Position numbers and translations under genes: made by a program. 64,000 bases of DNA from assembly GCF_026262505.1 (NCBI RefSeq), contig NC_067207.1, forward strand, positions 7,780,082 through 7,844,081. Direction: 5' to 3'. The notes beneath the pieces are model-generated. The model ran no database searches and had not been told where the DNA came from. It was given only the letters and a program-made list of their open reading frames with translations. Each line of letters opens with the position of its first letter. Position 1 is the first letter of the stretch. Below, in pieces: positions 36,962-46,130 of this stretch. This DNA comes from Trichomonas vaginalis G3. Taxonomy: Eukaryota; Parabasalia; Trichomonadida; Trichomonadidae.

Positions 36962-39900
36962 ATGCCACGTAAGCTACGTAAGAATATACGTAAGAGGAAG
37001 GGAGCATTGAAACATCCAATAGTAAAACTGACACCACAACAACAGTTGCAACAACAAATGCTGAATGACCCCACTATGTTGCAACAAATGTCAAGCAACC
37101 CTATGCTTTTAAACCGAGTTATTGGTGCACAGAGTGGAGGTTTAAGAGCGGCACTTTTAGCGAAAATGGCAGGCTATGGTGGAGCTGCAGACGGAACAGC
37201 TTATAACCCTCAAAGTCAAATGAATTTGAGTTCACTCAAAAATCAAATAACAGATGTCAAAAAGTCAAACATAGACATACAGAAACAAATAAGTGAAAAC
37301 GAAAAGAAACTAGAATATGACAGACACACAAAGAAACTCAATGAGTTAAACGTAGAGAAAAAGAAGAAAGAAGAACAACTGAAAGAACTAAGTACAGAGG
37401 AATATGCGAAAAAAGTGTCAGAAAAAGCAGCAGAAGTAGCAAAAATGGAACAAGATGTTATAAATTTGAAAAACCATACTACTCAATATAAAGTACTGAA
37501 AGATGAAGAAATAAAACAAAAAGCCCTGAAGACATATATGGATAGCGATGAGTATAAAAAAGAAGTTGAAGCAAATGTAAAGGCAGAAAAACTTTTACAG
37601 TTGCAAAACCAAACCGTACAGTATGAAAACTTAGCACAAGAAAGTAAAAATAACGACGCAGCCATGCAAAAGGCAATGAAAAGCGCAGAATATATAAAAG
37701 CTAATAATGACTGGTTAGACGCCCAAGCCAACGCTAAAGCAGCCCAACTTATAGGGTCAATAAGGACAAAAATACAAGCGGATGAAGACAGTTCAAATGA
37801 AGCTTTAACGAATGCTGACTTTAAGAACGCCTTCGAAGCTCTTCATAGTAAGGTGAAACTAGTGAACGACTTCTCATCTGGAAAGAAACTGAAGTCTGAA
37901 GGTTTCGACAAAGAGTTAAAAGAAGTAGCACAAAATATGACGAAAATAACAGATGCAGCAACGAGACAGGCAGTTCAAAGTGCCCATGACGCCGTTAGAA
38001 CAGCTGTTGTGGAAAGTCAAGAAAAAGAGTTACAACAGACCAAAAGAGACCTAGTAAATGCTTTCTTAAGAACGAAAAGTCAGGTAGGACATTATGCTGC
38101 AGATGGAACATATGTGCCAGCTGGTGGAACTTATATACCAGCTGGTGGAACTTATATACTAGCTAGTGGAACTTATATACCACCAAACCCTCCAAGAGAA
38201 GCACCTGCACCAGGACTACCTAAAACATTTACATCGTCACATGGACACAGACACAGGCATGCACCAAAACCAACACAACAACCAACAGTTCAAAATCCAG
38301 CACCACAACAACAACAACAACCAGCACAACAACCACCTCCACAACCAGCACAGCAACCAACAGTTCAAAACCCTGCACAACAACCACCTCCACAACCAGC
38401 ACAGCAACCAACAGTTCAAAACCCTGCACAACAACCACCTCCACAACCAGCACAACAACCACAAACAGAGCAAGGACATAAAAGAAGTAGAGAACAAGGA
38501 AACCAAGATTTCTTAAAAATGCTTAAGGAAGAATATGGTTACCCAGATACTCTTGACTTTAGTGACAGATATAAAGAAGCTATTAGAAAGTTCAAGGAAG
38601 GAAATACAGACCCGAACCTATTTAGCTTTATGGTTCAGCACCAAATGGGATATAATTTCAAACCTGGAAAATACAAGCTCGCTAAGGGATATGATTTAAT
38701 AGCATATCATCCAAATGACATGAACGAATTTACTCCGAGATATTTGGTGTCAGAGCTAAATGACAATTCAACTCTCTTCATGAAACGCGTAAAAAATAGA
38801 GACGGAACGAAAGAAGAAAGGTTTATGAGTCCGGATGACTTAGATAGGGAACTTTTTAAAAACGGTCTCGGAATATATGAAATGCCAGCAGATGAGGTAC
38901 AAGAAACTCAACAGGAAGAAGTTCAGATACAACCAGACATGGAAGAAATAGTTCAGCAACAACAGCTAGAAGAGCCTGAAGGAAACGAACAAGTCCCTCC
39001 TTTGGAAACTAACCTCACAGAACTAGATGAAGATTTGGAACAGCCGAAAAATCTTGACCCTCAACAAGAGTATGAGGTGAATATGGAATCTTTCCAAGAG
39101 TCTAAAAAAAATTCGGCTGACATAGTAGAAGAATATCGAAAAATGTTTGCCGACATACAAAAGACTCCAACATCAGATGAAAATATTCAGCATAGAATGG
39201 AAGTACTGAAAGATAATGTACGCAAATACAACAATCCTTTTTACTTACGACCATATAACGTTCAATCTTTGGCTGAACTCGGTGAAAATAAAAGGTTAAA
39301 TTTCAACAAAACATATAGAAATGAAACATTGTTTAAAGTTCATTCAGAACCTAACCAATATGGAAACAAACCTACTTTTGTTTCTGCAGACTATGGAACT
39401 ACAATGAGATGGGGTCATAAAGCTAATCCGGATAGGTGGTTCATAAACTTACAACCACAATTCCAAGAAGTTGTAGACGCAATGGAAGTGAATGGTGAAC
39501 CAGATATAGCTGGTATTTTCAGCGCGGCTTTAATGCCATTGAAAGATATGAAAGATGCAGATATTTTGAACCAGTATGAAATGAACATGGCTGATGGAAA
39601 TATAACACCTGACGTTCTAAAACATTTATCTCAAAGAACTACACAGAACCATAGAGATGGTATATTTGGTGAAGAGTTTAGAAAGACAGTTAGGGAGAGA
39701 GAAGGAAGAGAACCTATTGTACATGACCTTGCAAACGAAAGTTTACAAAATGTCATAAAAACTTACTTTGCAGACAATGAACCGAGAAGGGATGAATATT
39801 TAAGAAAACTCAAATGGACAGTACCAAATGAAATGTTAGTATTGAAAAACATGTTCCTTGACAAAATAAAACCAACTACAGAAATAAATGACGAAAGACT

Positions 39901-40393
39901 GAAACATTGGGTAAAAGCTTTCCCATTCACAAAAGATATTATTGGTAACATGGAAAGAAAACCAGAATGGCTACAAAAACATATATTTGGAAACGAGCTT
40001 ATTCCATATGGACAAGCTCTGTTTGAAGAGCTTGAACCGGAAACTCAGGAAAGAGTCATGCAAACAATACGCGAAGACTCAAATACAAACTATGACAAAA
40101 TCTTTCTAGGATATAGGTTACCTGAGATGGGCGACCAGAGCCCAAAGGCAAAAAGGACATGGGAAATTTACAACATACTAGGTGAACATGAGGCAAAGAT
40201 GCAACAACTTGAAGCAGAGGGCAAGTTACCAAAAGCGACACCAAAGAAGAAGAGAAGAGTAGAACAAAGTGAAAGTAGTGAAGAAGTAACTTCATCTAGT
40301 GAAAGTAGTGGCAATGAAGGAAAAAGAAGAGTTAAAAACTCAGTCAGGAAGAAAGTAAAGCTTGGTCCGAGTGGGTTCTATTATGACATATAA
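36962..40393 (+). CDS. Long coiled-coil, P/Q-rich virion-type protein, 1143 aa, intact
   Basis: A TTCACTTAAA initiator-like element touches the ATG. Domains: basic N-terminus (1-20), Gln-rich stretch (25-48), long coiled coil (about 85-290), GGTYIPA-type repeats (about 380-405), a PTVQNPAQ/PPPQPAQQ repeat region (about 437-500), a large conserved C-terminal domain (about 505-1085) and a Ser/Glu plus Lys/Arg tail (KKKRRVEQSESSEE). It lies 32 bp upstream of the putative major capsid gene on the same strand, so a structural or assembly role is likely. The basic ends and nuclear-signal-like tail fit DNA contact. No known family recognised. Four copies or fragments occur in the window. Confidence 0.75.
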   Translation: MPRKLRKNIRKRKGALKHPIVKLTPQQQLQQQMLNDPTMLQQMSSNPMLLNRVIGAQSGGLRAALLAKMAGYGGAADGTAYNPQSQMNLSSLKNQITDVKKSNIDIQKQISENEKKLEYDRHTKKLNELNVEKKKKEEQLKELSTEEYAKKVSEKAAEVAKMEQDVINLKNHTTQYKVLKDEEIKQKALKTYMDSDEYKKEVEANVKAEKLLQLQNQTVQYENLAQESKNNDAAMQKAMKSAEYIKANNDWLDAQANAKAAQLIGSIRTKIQADEDSSNEALTNADFKNAFEALHSKVKLVNDFSSGKKLKSEGFDKELKEVAQNMTKITDAATRQAVQSAHDAVRTAVVESQEKELQQTKRDLVNAFLRTKSQVGHYAADGTYVPAGGTYIPAGGTYILASGTYIPPNPPREAPAPGLPKTFTSSHGHRHRHAPKPTQQPTVQNPAPQQQQQPAQQPPPQPAQQPTVQNPAQQPPPQPAQQPTVQNPAQQPPPQPAQQPQTEQGHKRSREQGNQDFLKMLKEEYGYPDTLDFSDRYKEAIRKFKEGNTDPNLFSFMVQHQMGYNFKPGKYKLAKGYDLIAYHPNDMNEFTPRYLVSELNDNSTLFMKRVKNRDGTKEERFMSPDDLDRELFKNGLGIYEMPADEVQETQQEEVQIQPDMEEIVQQQQLEEPEGNEQVPPLETNLTELDEDLEQPKNLDPQQEYEVNMESFQESKKNSADIVEEYRKMFADIQKTPTSDENIQHRMEVLKDNVRKYNNPFYLRPYNVQSLAELGENKRLNFNKTYRNETLFKVHSEPNQYGNKPTFVSADYGTTMRWGHKANPDRWFINLQPQFQEVVDAMEVNGEPDIAGIFSAALMPLKDMKDADILNQYEMNMADGNITPDVLKHLSQRTTQNHRDGIFGEEFRKTVREREGREPIVHDLANESLQNVIKTYFADNEPRRDEYLRKLKWTVPNEMLVLKNMFLDKIKPTTEINDERLKHWVKAFPFTKDIIGNMERKPEWLQKHIFGNELIPYGQALFEELEPETQERVMQTIREDSNTNYDKIFLGYRLPEMGDQSPKAKRTWEIYNILGEHEAKMQQLEAEGKLPKATPKKKRRVEQSESSEEVTSSSESSGNEGKRRVKNSVRKKVKLGPSGFYYDI

Positions 40394-40425
40394 ATCCAAC
40401 TATTCTATATTTTTACCCATATGAA

Positions 40426-42033
40426 ATGTACGCCGCTCAGAATATAACGCCAACAGTTTTGGATGCCATGAATGGAAATGTTTCCGAATGGTATAACGAA
40501 TGCGACAATGCCATTAGAAGGTCAGAAATAGTTCCTGGAACTTACGAATATACAACTGCTGTTTCTTATGGAAACGTAGGTGAGTTTGGAGAAGGTTCTT
40601 CAACAACAGTAGATATTGCTTGCGACAGGTTTCATATTATTTCTATTGACAACTCTTTCTTATACGTGGAACAAGACATTGAAATAAAACCTTCTGCCAA
40701 GTTGTCTGAAAAGAAAGGTTGCAATGGAATTTTCTATGTCGGATACCAATATGCTCCAGAAGTTTTCATGGGATATAAGATATATTCTAACTCTGACTTA
40801 GTTCAAACAGTAACATGGGCAAACTATGAATGGTTCGCTTTAAGAAACTCAGTACAACCACAAGCTAGAGAACAAACAGACCAGTATGCAACTATTGAGA
40901 AAATAAGAAGACTTGACCCTAACGTTCCAGGAGTTTATGTTAACCTTTCTGGTTCAGATGGAACTGCTGCCACTAAAGTAAAACTGAAACTTAGAGTTCC
41001 TTTGTCATCTTTCCTCATCTTCAGGTTTTTAAGATACTTGCCAAACTGGGCAGGAAAAATTTCTATCGAACTTACTCCAAGCAAAAATAACTTAGTCATT
41101 GCACCAACACAAGACCCATTCACTCTTACAGACGTAAAGGGAACAAATAAAACGTCATTCGCCGAATTTTGCAAAGACAAAGTTGACTTAGACTTTGGTT
41201 TCTCAAACCTCAACACTGAAGTAAACTATTATTTCAATGCTGCTGGAGATGCTTGGGACCCAGTTAAGTTCACATGCGAAAAATTTGAATGCAAGAGAAT
41301 AGAAAGCAGACTTGCAGTCTATATGTTGGACCCAGATATTTCAAATGCTTTAGCTGCCAAATATATTGCAGTTCCACTTATGTTCCCTATACACCAAATA
41401 TCTGTCAAAGACTTTGCAGGTGAAGTTGGAAACCAAAGTGCTGACCCAGGTGCAAGAACAGATATTGCCTTAACAACTGCAATGAAACATGCAGATACTA
41501 TGTTTGTTCTTTTCAGACGAACTATAAATGACTATTCTTGTTTCTACAACCCTGGTATTAAATATCATATAAACATAGATGGCAAATATTATCCAAGAGA
41601 AGAATATTCTACAGTTGAGGATATGAGGTCATACAACTTGACATTAGATGCTATGAACTTTAACAACAACTTCACAACAACCATTAACCCTGAAATGCAA
41701 AGTTCTATTATGCCATATGTGAAAGTATGGACCCATACAGGAGGTCAAAAAACTCAATATACAAATGGAGACCGTTCAAACTTTTGGCTTGGCATTCCAT
41801 TTGCTGACTCAGAAGACTTTATGGGTGGTATTTCAACTGTTGGTACAGTTCAAATACAATATACTGGTGACAGAGACGGTCCAGATGAATTGAAAGCAAA
41901 GAAGTTTACAAAACCAATAGCACTTTTCACGGAAGATGCTCTTTTGAAAATTCGTTCGATGAAACCTGCTGGGGCTCCTCAGATTGGCATAACGACAGCT
42001 TCCATCGAGCAGATTTTGGCAGCAGGTCAGTAA
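40426..42033 (+). CDS. Putative double jelly-roll major capsid protein, 535 aa, intact
   Basis: A beta-rich, soluble protein of the size expected for Polinton or virophage-type major capsid proteins. Features include a conserved RVPLSSFLIFRFLRYLP segment and an IELTPSKNNLVIAP stretch, typical of the floor of such capsid folds, and a later block MPYVKVWTHTGGQKTQYTNG. It follows the long gene by 32 bp and lies in a block with an SF3 helicase and minor capsid candidates. Structure comparison is required to confirm; the call rests on length, composition and gene order. A one-sided overlap with the antisense 139-aa gene covers its last 107 bp. Confidence 0.6.
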   Translation: MYAAQNITPTVLDAMNGNVSEWYNECDNAIRRSEIVPGTYEYTTAVSYGNVGEFGEGSSTTVDIACDRFHIISIDNSFLYVEQDIEIKPSAKLSEKKGCNGIFYVGYQYAPEVFMGYKIYSNSDLVQTVTWANYEWFALRNSVQPQAREQTDQYATIEKIRRLDPNVPGVYVNLSGSDGTAATKVKLKLRVPLSSFLIFRFLRYLPNWAGKISIELTPSKNNLVIAPTQDPFTLTDVKGTNKTSFAEFCKDKVDLDFGFSNLNTEVNYYFNAAGDAWDPVKFTCEKFECKRIESRLAVYMLDPDISNALAAKYIAVPLMFPIHQISVKDFAGEVGNQSADPGARTDIALTTAMKHADTMFVLFRRTINDYSCFYNPGIKYHINIDGKYYPREEYSTVEDMRSYNLTLDAMNFNNNFTTTINPEMQSSIMPYVKVWTHTGGQKTQYTNGDRSNFWLGIPFADSEDFMGGISTVGTVQIQYTGDRDGPDELKAKKFTKPIALFTEDALLKIRSMKPAGAPQIGITTASIEQILAAGQ

Positions 42034-42346
42034 GTTGTTCTTGAACTGACTTCTCTCCGTCAAATATTGACAGTACGCCAGTTTTGACATAATATTGTAT
42101 TATAAACTTTCCTTTAGAAATATCTGTAAGTTTTGAAGTTATATTTTTGTCTGCTTCAAGAACTTTCACCATTTCAGTTATACCAACTTTCTTTGCTTTA
42201 TGAAAATATTTAGGTTCAGCAAAGACTGCTATTCTATAACATTTTCCATTGTTTGTGTAAAGAACTATTCTGTCAATGTATTTGTATTGTTTGTGTGTGT
42301 AAACTTTGTTTTGCTTCAATTCGAAGAGATATCTGAATACGTCCAT
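41927..42346 (-). CDS. Hypothetical protein overlapping the capsid gene, 139 aa (unit D)
   Basis: Ortholog of 26884-27303, with conservative substitutions. Divergent from the 193-aa gene across an 18-bp spacer. Confidence 0.65.
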   Translation of the reverse strand: MDVFRYLFELKQNKVYTHKQYKYIDRIVLYTNNGKCYRIAVFAEPKYFHKAKKVGITEMVKVLEADKNITSKLTDISKGKFIIQYYVKTGVLSIFDGEKSVQEQLTDLLPKSARWKLSLCQSEEPQQVSSNEFSKEHLP

Positions 42347-42364
42347 CTTTTTATTCTAAGTAAA

Positions 42365-42946
42365 ATGTCATTTCCGAAAAATAGAAGTGTAAGTGTTTCA
42401 AAAGGTTTAATGGCGGTGGCAGATGTGAAGTTAAATTCACCAACTCAAACAAACAGTCAAAGTGTTGTTGTCAATGTCAAAGACAGAGATGTTGAAGTGG
42501 GGAAACCATACGAAGACGAAGATGGTATAACAATAGTTCCTGTAAAAGAACAACCAACATATCCTGAAGTTAGCAGAGACTTAAGTTCTGTTGCAGATAT
42601 TCGAAACGACTACCAACAACTGAAAGACAAACTTAAAACTCAGGAGAAGATTTGTCAAGCTTTAAGTATAATGTTAAACTTGGTCGAACACAACCCTGTA
42701 AAAGTGAACTCATATGTCATTGCACCTCATGAAGTTTTGAAAGAACTATTGAAACTTTTGACAGAGGCAGACGATATAAACATCAAAGAAATAGAACCCG
42801 ACATTAGTTGCTGTGGTGTTTCATATAATGTCATTGACAAGATATACGTTATGAAAGGAGGTGAAACGTTGAACTTAAAATATAGTTTCCCAGACGTTAT
42901 AAAAATATTTGACGACCACAACATTTCATTAAAATTTATTTGCTAA
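42365..42946 (+). CDS. Hypothetical protein, 193 aa (unit D)
   Basis: Ortholog of 26284-26865. The start is again taken at MSFPKNRS, 18 bp from the divergent gene, not at the upstream ATG at 42200. Confidence 0.65.
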   Translation: MSFPKNRSVSVSKGLMAVADVKLNSPTQTNSQSVVVNVKDRDVEVGKPYEDEDGITIVPVKEQPTYPEVSRDLSSVADIRNDYQQLKDKLKTQEKICQALSIMLNLVEHNPVKVNSYVIAPHEVLKELLKLLTEADDINIKEIEPDISCCGVSYNVIDKIYVMKGGETLNLKYSFPDVIKIFDDHNISLKFIC

Positions 42947-42950
42947 GTAA

Positions 42951-43757
42951 ATGGCAGAAGACATAATGGTTTATACTATTACGACTAAAAACCCTGAGTC
43001 ATATAATTCTATAACAACAAACTTACAAAGTCCTCAAGGACGATATTGTAAACTAACCTTAAACACAATGACGACTAAAGCCTGTTTTGCTCTTTTGACA
43101 CCAGAAGACTTTATTGTTGTGAATGGTAAAAAATACTCCTTTGAAGATACTTACTCAGATATACCACCAACAGGTTTTGTTGACTTATTTAATACTTTAA
43201 GGACGGGTGTAACATGTGCTGCAACTAGAGCAGGTTTCATTATGTTTGGATGTCCGACTGAGTTTACTATAAACGATATGAGTTATAATACAAAACTTAT
43301 ATCTGGTTTTTACTACCAACAGTTTCCTATAACAGGAAAAGGTGTCATACAAGGAATGTCTGTTCCATTGACTTTAAGCACACCAATCTTATATATTGTT
43401 TCAAACTTAGGTTCAAAGTGTTATTCGAATGTCGACAGAAACTATTATGACCAAAAGATACTTATGCGTATAAACAATACTTTCTCTGCTGGTTTGCCTA
43501 TTGTTCATTCGAATGCAGAGTTTTCAGCTTTAGTAAACTCAAACACTTTAGCAAACATAAACTTAACCTTAGTTGACGCAAACTTTGTTCCTGTAAAACT
43601 TTTATGTCCTATGTATTTGTCAATGACGGCAGAAAGTTTCGAATTGGAAGATGCAACTGGTGAAAGTATTGTATTACAAGAACAACTTCAACAACAAATA
43701 GCTCAAGAACAACAAATGCAACAAATGGAACAAATGGAACAACAAGCTCAAGAATAA
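42951..43757 (+). CDS. Putative minor capsid/penton-type protein, 268 aa (unit D)
   Basis: Ortholog of 25482-26279. The Gln/Met/Glu tail is three residues longer (extra QME-type unit). Confidence 0.55.
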   Translation: MAEDIMVYTITTKNPESYNSITTNLQSPQGRYCKLTLNTMTTKACFALLTPEDFIVVNGKKYSFEDTYSDIPPTGFVDLFNTLRTGVTCAATRAGFIMFGCPTEFTINDMSYNTKLISGFYYQQFPITGKGVIQGMSVPLTLSTPILYIVSNLGSKCYSNVDRNYYDQKILMRINNTFSAGLPIVHSNAEFSALVNSNTLANINLTLVDANFVPVKLLCPMYLSMTAESFELEDATGESIVLQEQLQQQIAQEQQMQQMEQMEQQAQE

Positions 43758-43787
43758 AAAAATATTTTTTTTTATTTTTATAAAAAA

Positions 43788-44162
43788 ATGTACAGAATAG
43801 ATGTTTCAGATTTTTATGACTTCCAAGCATTCAGAAATATGTGTCCATTTCGAGACTATAACAAAGCAGTCGAGAATTTGAAACGTTTAGTCATTTATGT
43901 TGACTCTGCCCCAGAATGTTATGTCATGAAAGAATGGGATGTTGTCTTTAACAAACCAAGAGCAACAATAGTGTCTGAACAAGAATGTAGACAGAAACTT
44001 AAGAAAATAAAAGTTGTACAAGTTGGAAGGAAGATGTTAGATGCTTGGGATATCTTATTGTCAAAGTTAGAAGATTTTTCAGTTCGAGGTATAAAGTTCT
44101 ATACACCATCTCCAAACTTCTATTCTATCTTCACTGGATATAAATACGAACAAGTAGAATGG
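43788..44162 (+). pseudogene. SF3 helicase, truncated after residue 125 (unit D)
   Basis: Matches the N-terminal 125 residues of the helicase at 24216-25451, up to YEQVEW, and then runs in frame into surface-protein repeat sequence. All helicase motifs are lost. The junction lies at a short shared gaatgga. Confidence 0.88.
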
Positions 44163-45884
44163 ACTTTCAAAGTTAACGCTCCAGAGGATCATAATAAGAC
44201 AAAGTTACTTGTTGTTGTTGAGTTCGCCGCCAATCATAAATCCAACTTAGGTACCGGTAATGTTACATATTCTTCCACAGTCCCCACACCAGTTATCGAG
44301 AGTGTTCTTTACAACGATGGCAACGAAGTAATTTCAGGCAATATACACAGCCAAAATCATACTCGAAACAGCTTAAATATTACAAAGACATATTATCTCT
44401 TTGCAACAGAAAGCAAGCTTCCACGCCTCTGTCACTAGCGTCAAAACATCACAAAATGTTTAACTGCAACAGCCGTAGCAAGCGAACAAGACAGAATGGA
44501 CTTTCAAAGTTAACGCTCCAGAGGATCATAATAAGACAAAGTTACTTGTTGTTGTTGAGTTCGCCGCCAATCATAATCCGACTTAGGTACCGGCAATGTT
44601 ACATATTCTGACACACTCTCCACACCAGTTATCGATAGAGTTCTTTACAACGATGGCAACGAAGTAATTTCAGGCAATATACACAGCCAAAATCATACTC
44701 AAACAGGCTTAAATATTACAAAGACATATTATCTCTTTGCAACAGAAAGCAAGCTTCCAGCGCCTCTGTCACTAGCGTCAAAACATCACAAAATGTTAGC
44801 ACTGCAACAGCCGTAGCAAGCACGAACAAGACAGAATGGACTTTCAAAGTTAACGCTCCAGAGGATCATAATAAGACAAAGTTACTTGTTGTTGTTGAGT
44901 TCGCCGCCAATCATACATCCGAGTTAGGTACCGGCAATGTTACATATTCTGACACACTCTCCACACCAGTTATCGATAGAGTTCTTTACAACGATGGCAA
45001 CGAAGTAATTTCAGGCAATTTATACTCAGCCAAAATCATACTCAAAAGCTTAAAATTACAAAGACATATTATCTCTTTGCAACAGAAAGCAAGCTTCCAG
45101 CGCCTCTGTCACTAGCGTCAAAACATCACAAAATGTTAGCACTGCAACAGCCGTAGCAAGCACGAACAAGACAGAATGGACTTTCAAAGTTAACGCTCCA
45201 GAGGATCATAATAAGACAAAGTTACTTGTTGTTGTTGAGTTCGCCGCCAATCATACATCCGAGTTAGGTACCGGCAATGTTACATATTCTCTTGGAAAGT
45301 CTCCATATTTATCTGCGCCAACTGTTGTTGCTGAAAATCATACAGGACCATTCAAGGCCGGTGAATATATTCCAGTTAAAGTTACATTACAACACTTTGA
45401 GGCAAAGACAGGAAACTTCCAATATAGATTCTATGCAGATCAGAAATGGATAGATCTCCCAGACGACAATGTAACTGAAGTAGAAACCCCATCTGCAATT
45501 AAGAAATTACATGCCGACGAAGGCAAAACATATCTACTCAACATTCCAGCTCCAAAGTATGAAGATATCAAAGAAGATGGGAAAGTTAAACTTCAAATTA
45601 GGTTAGCTGGATCCAAAGATCAAGCTCAATCCAATATCATTGAAACAGAGGTTTCACTTCAGAAACAACAATACGTTGCACCAAGCCCTGATGATTCCAA
45701 GCCAACTCCAACACCTGAAAATAGTGGACTTACTGGTGGACAGAAGGCTGGTATTGTTATTGGCGTTCTTCTTGCTGTTATCCTTATTATTCTCATCATC
45801 TACTTCGTTTTCTGCAGGAAACCATCTAAAGATAAATCATCATCTGATATCCAAGATGATTCCGGCTCCGGTGTTAATGTGTAA
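44163..45884 (+). pseudogene. Repeat-bearing type I surface membrane protein, 5'-truncated, frameshifted (unit D)
   Basis: About four 340-bp repeats begin at 44160, 44497, 44837 and 45177 with tggactttcaaagttaacg. A typical repeat reads FKVNAPEDHNKTKLLVVVE ... LGTGNVTYSSTVPTPV. Small indels break the frame. The final part is open from about 45280: a linker of about 150 residues, a Pro/Thr stalk, a transmembrane segment (AGIVIGVLLAVILIILIIYF) and a short cytoplasmic tail ending SGSGVNV. The N-glycosylation-type NVT/NAT sites and single C-terminal anchor fit a cell-surface protein of the parasite host. No signal peptide is present because the 5' end was replaced by helicase sequence. Confidence 0.7.
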
Positions 45885-46050
45885 TTTAATTTAATTAAGG
45901 ATGTCAATTTGGAAGAAAAGTGAGAAAATTCCTAAAATGCTAAAAATGAATTTTCCAAACGTACTTTTTTATCTCATTTTTTTGATTTTGAAAAAAATTT
46001 GGAGAGAAGAACTCTTCGTTTTTGAATTTTGTCACGATGGTTTTAAAGTA
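45885..46050. other. 3' flank of the surface gene, up to the mariner insertion site
   Basis: Non-coding AT-rich flank. It is matched base for base at 60840-61005 in unit E, which lacks the mariner and so shows the empty site. Confidence 0.7.
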
Positions 46051-46130
46051 TAGGGTGTCCAAAGGTGTGTTTAGCACAAACCTGAATACTGCGAATAGAA
46101 ATAAACAAGTTACATATATATAAAGTTTAT

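Noticed and set aside
45640-45894. 84-codon hydrophobic frame (also 60589-60849) as a small membrane protein
   Set aside because: It is a shifted frame of the surface-protein C-terminus, whose own frame gives a clean stalk, membrane segment and tail.
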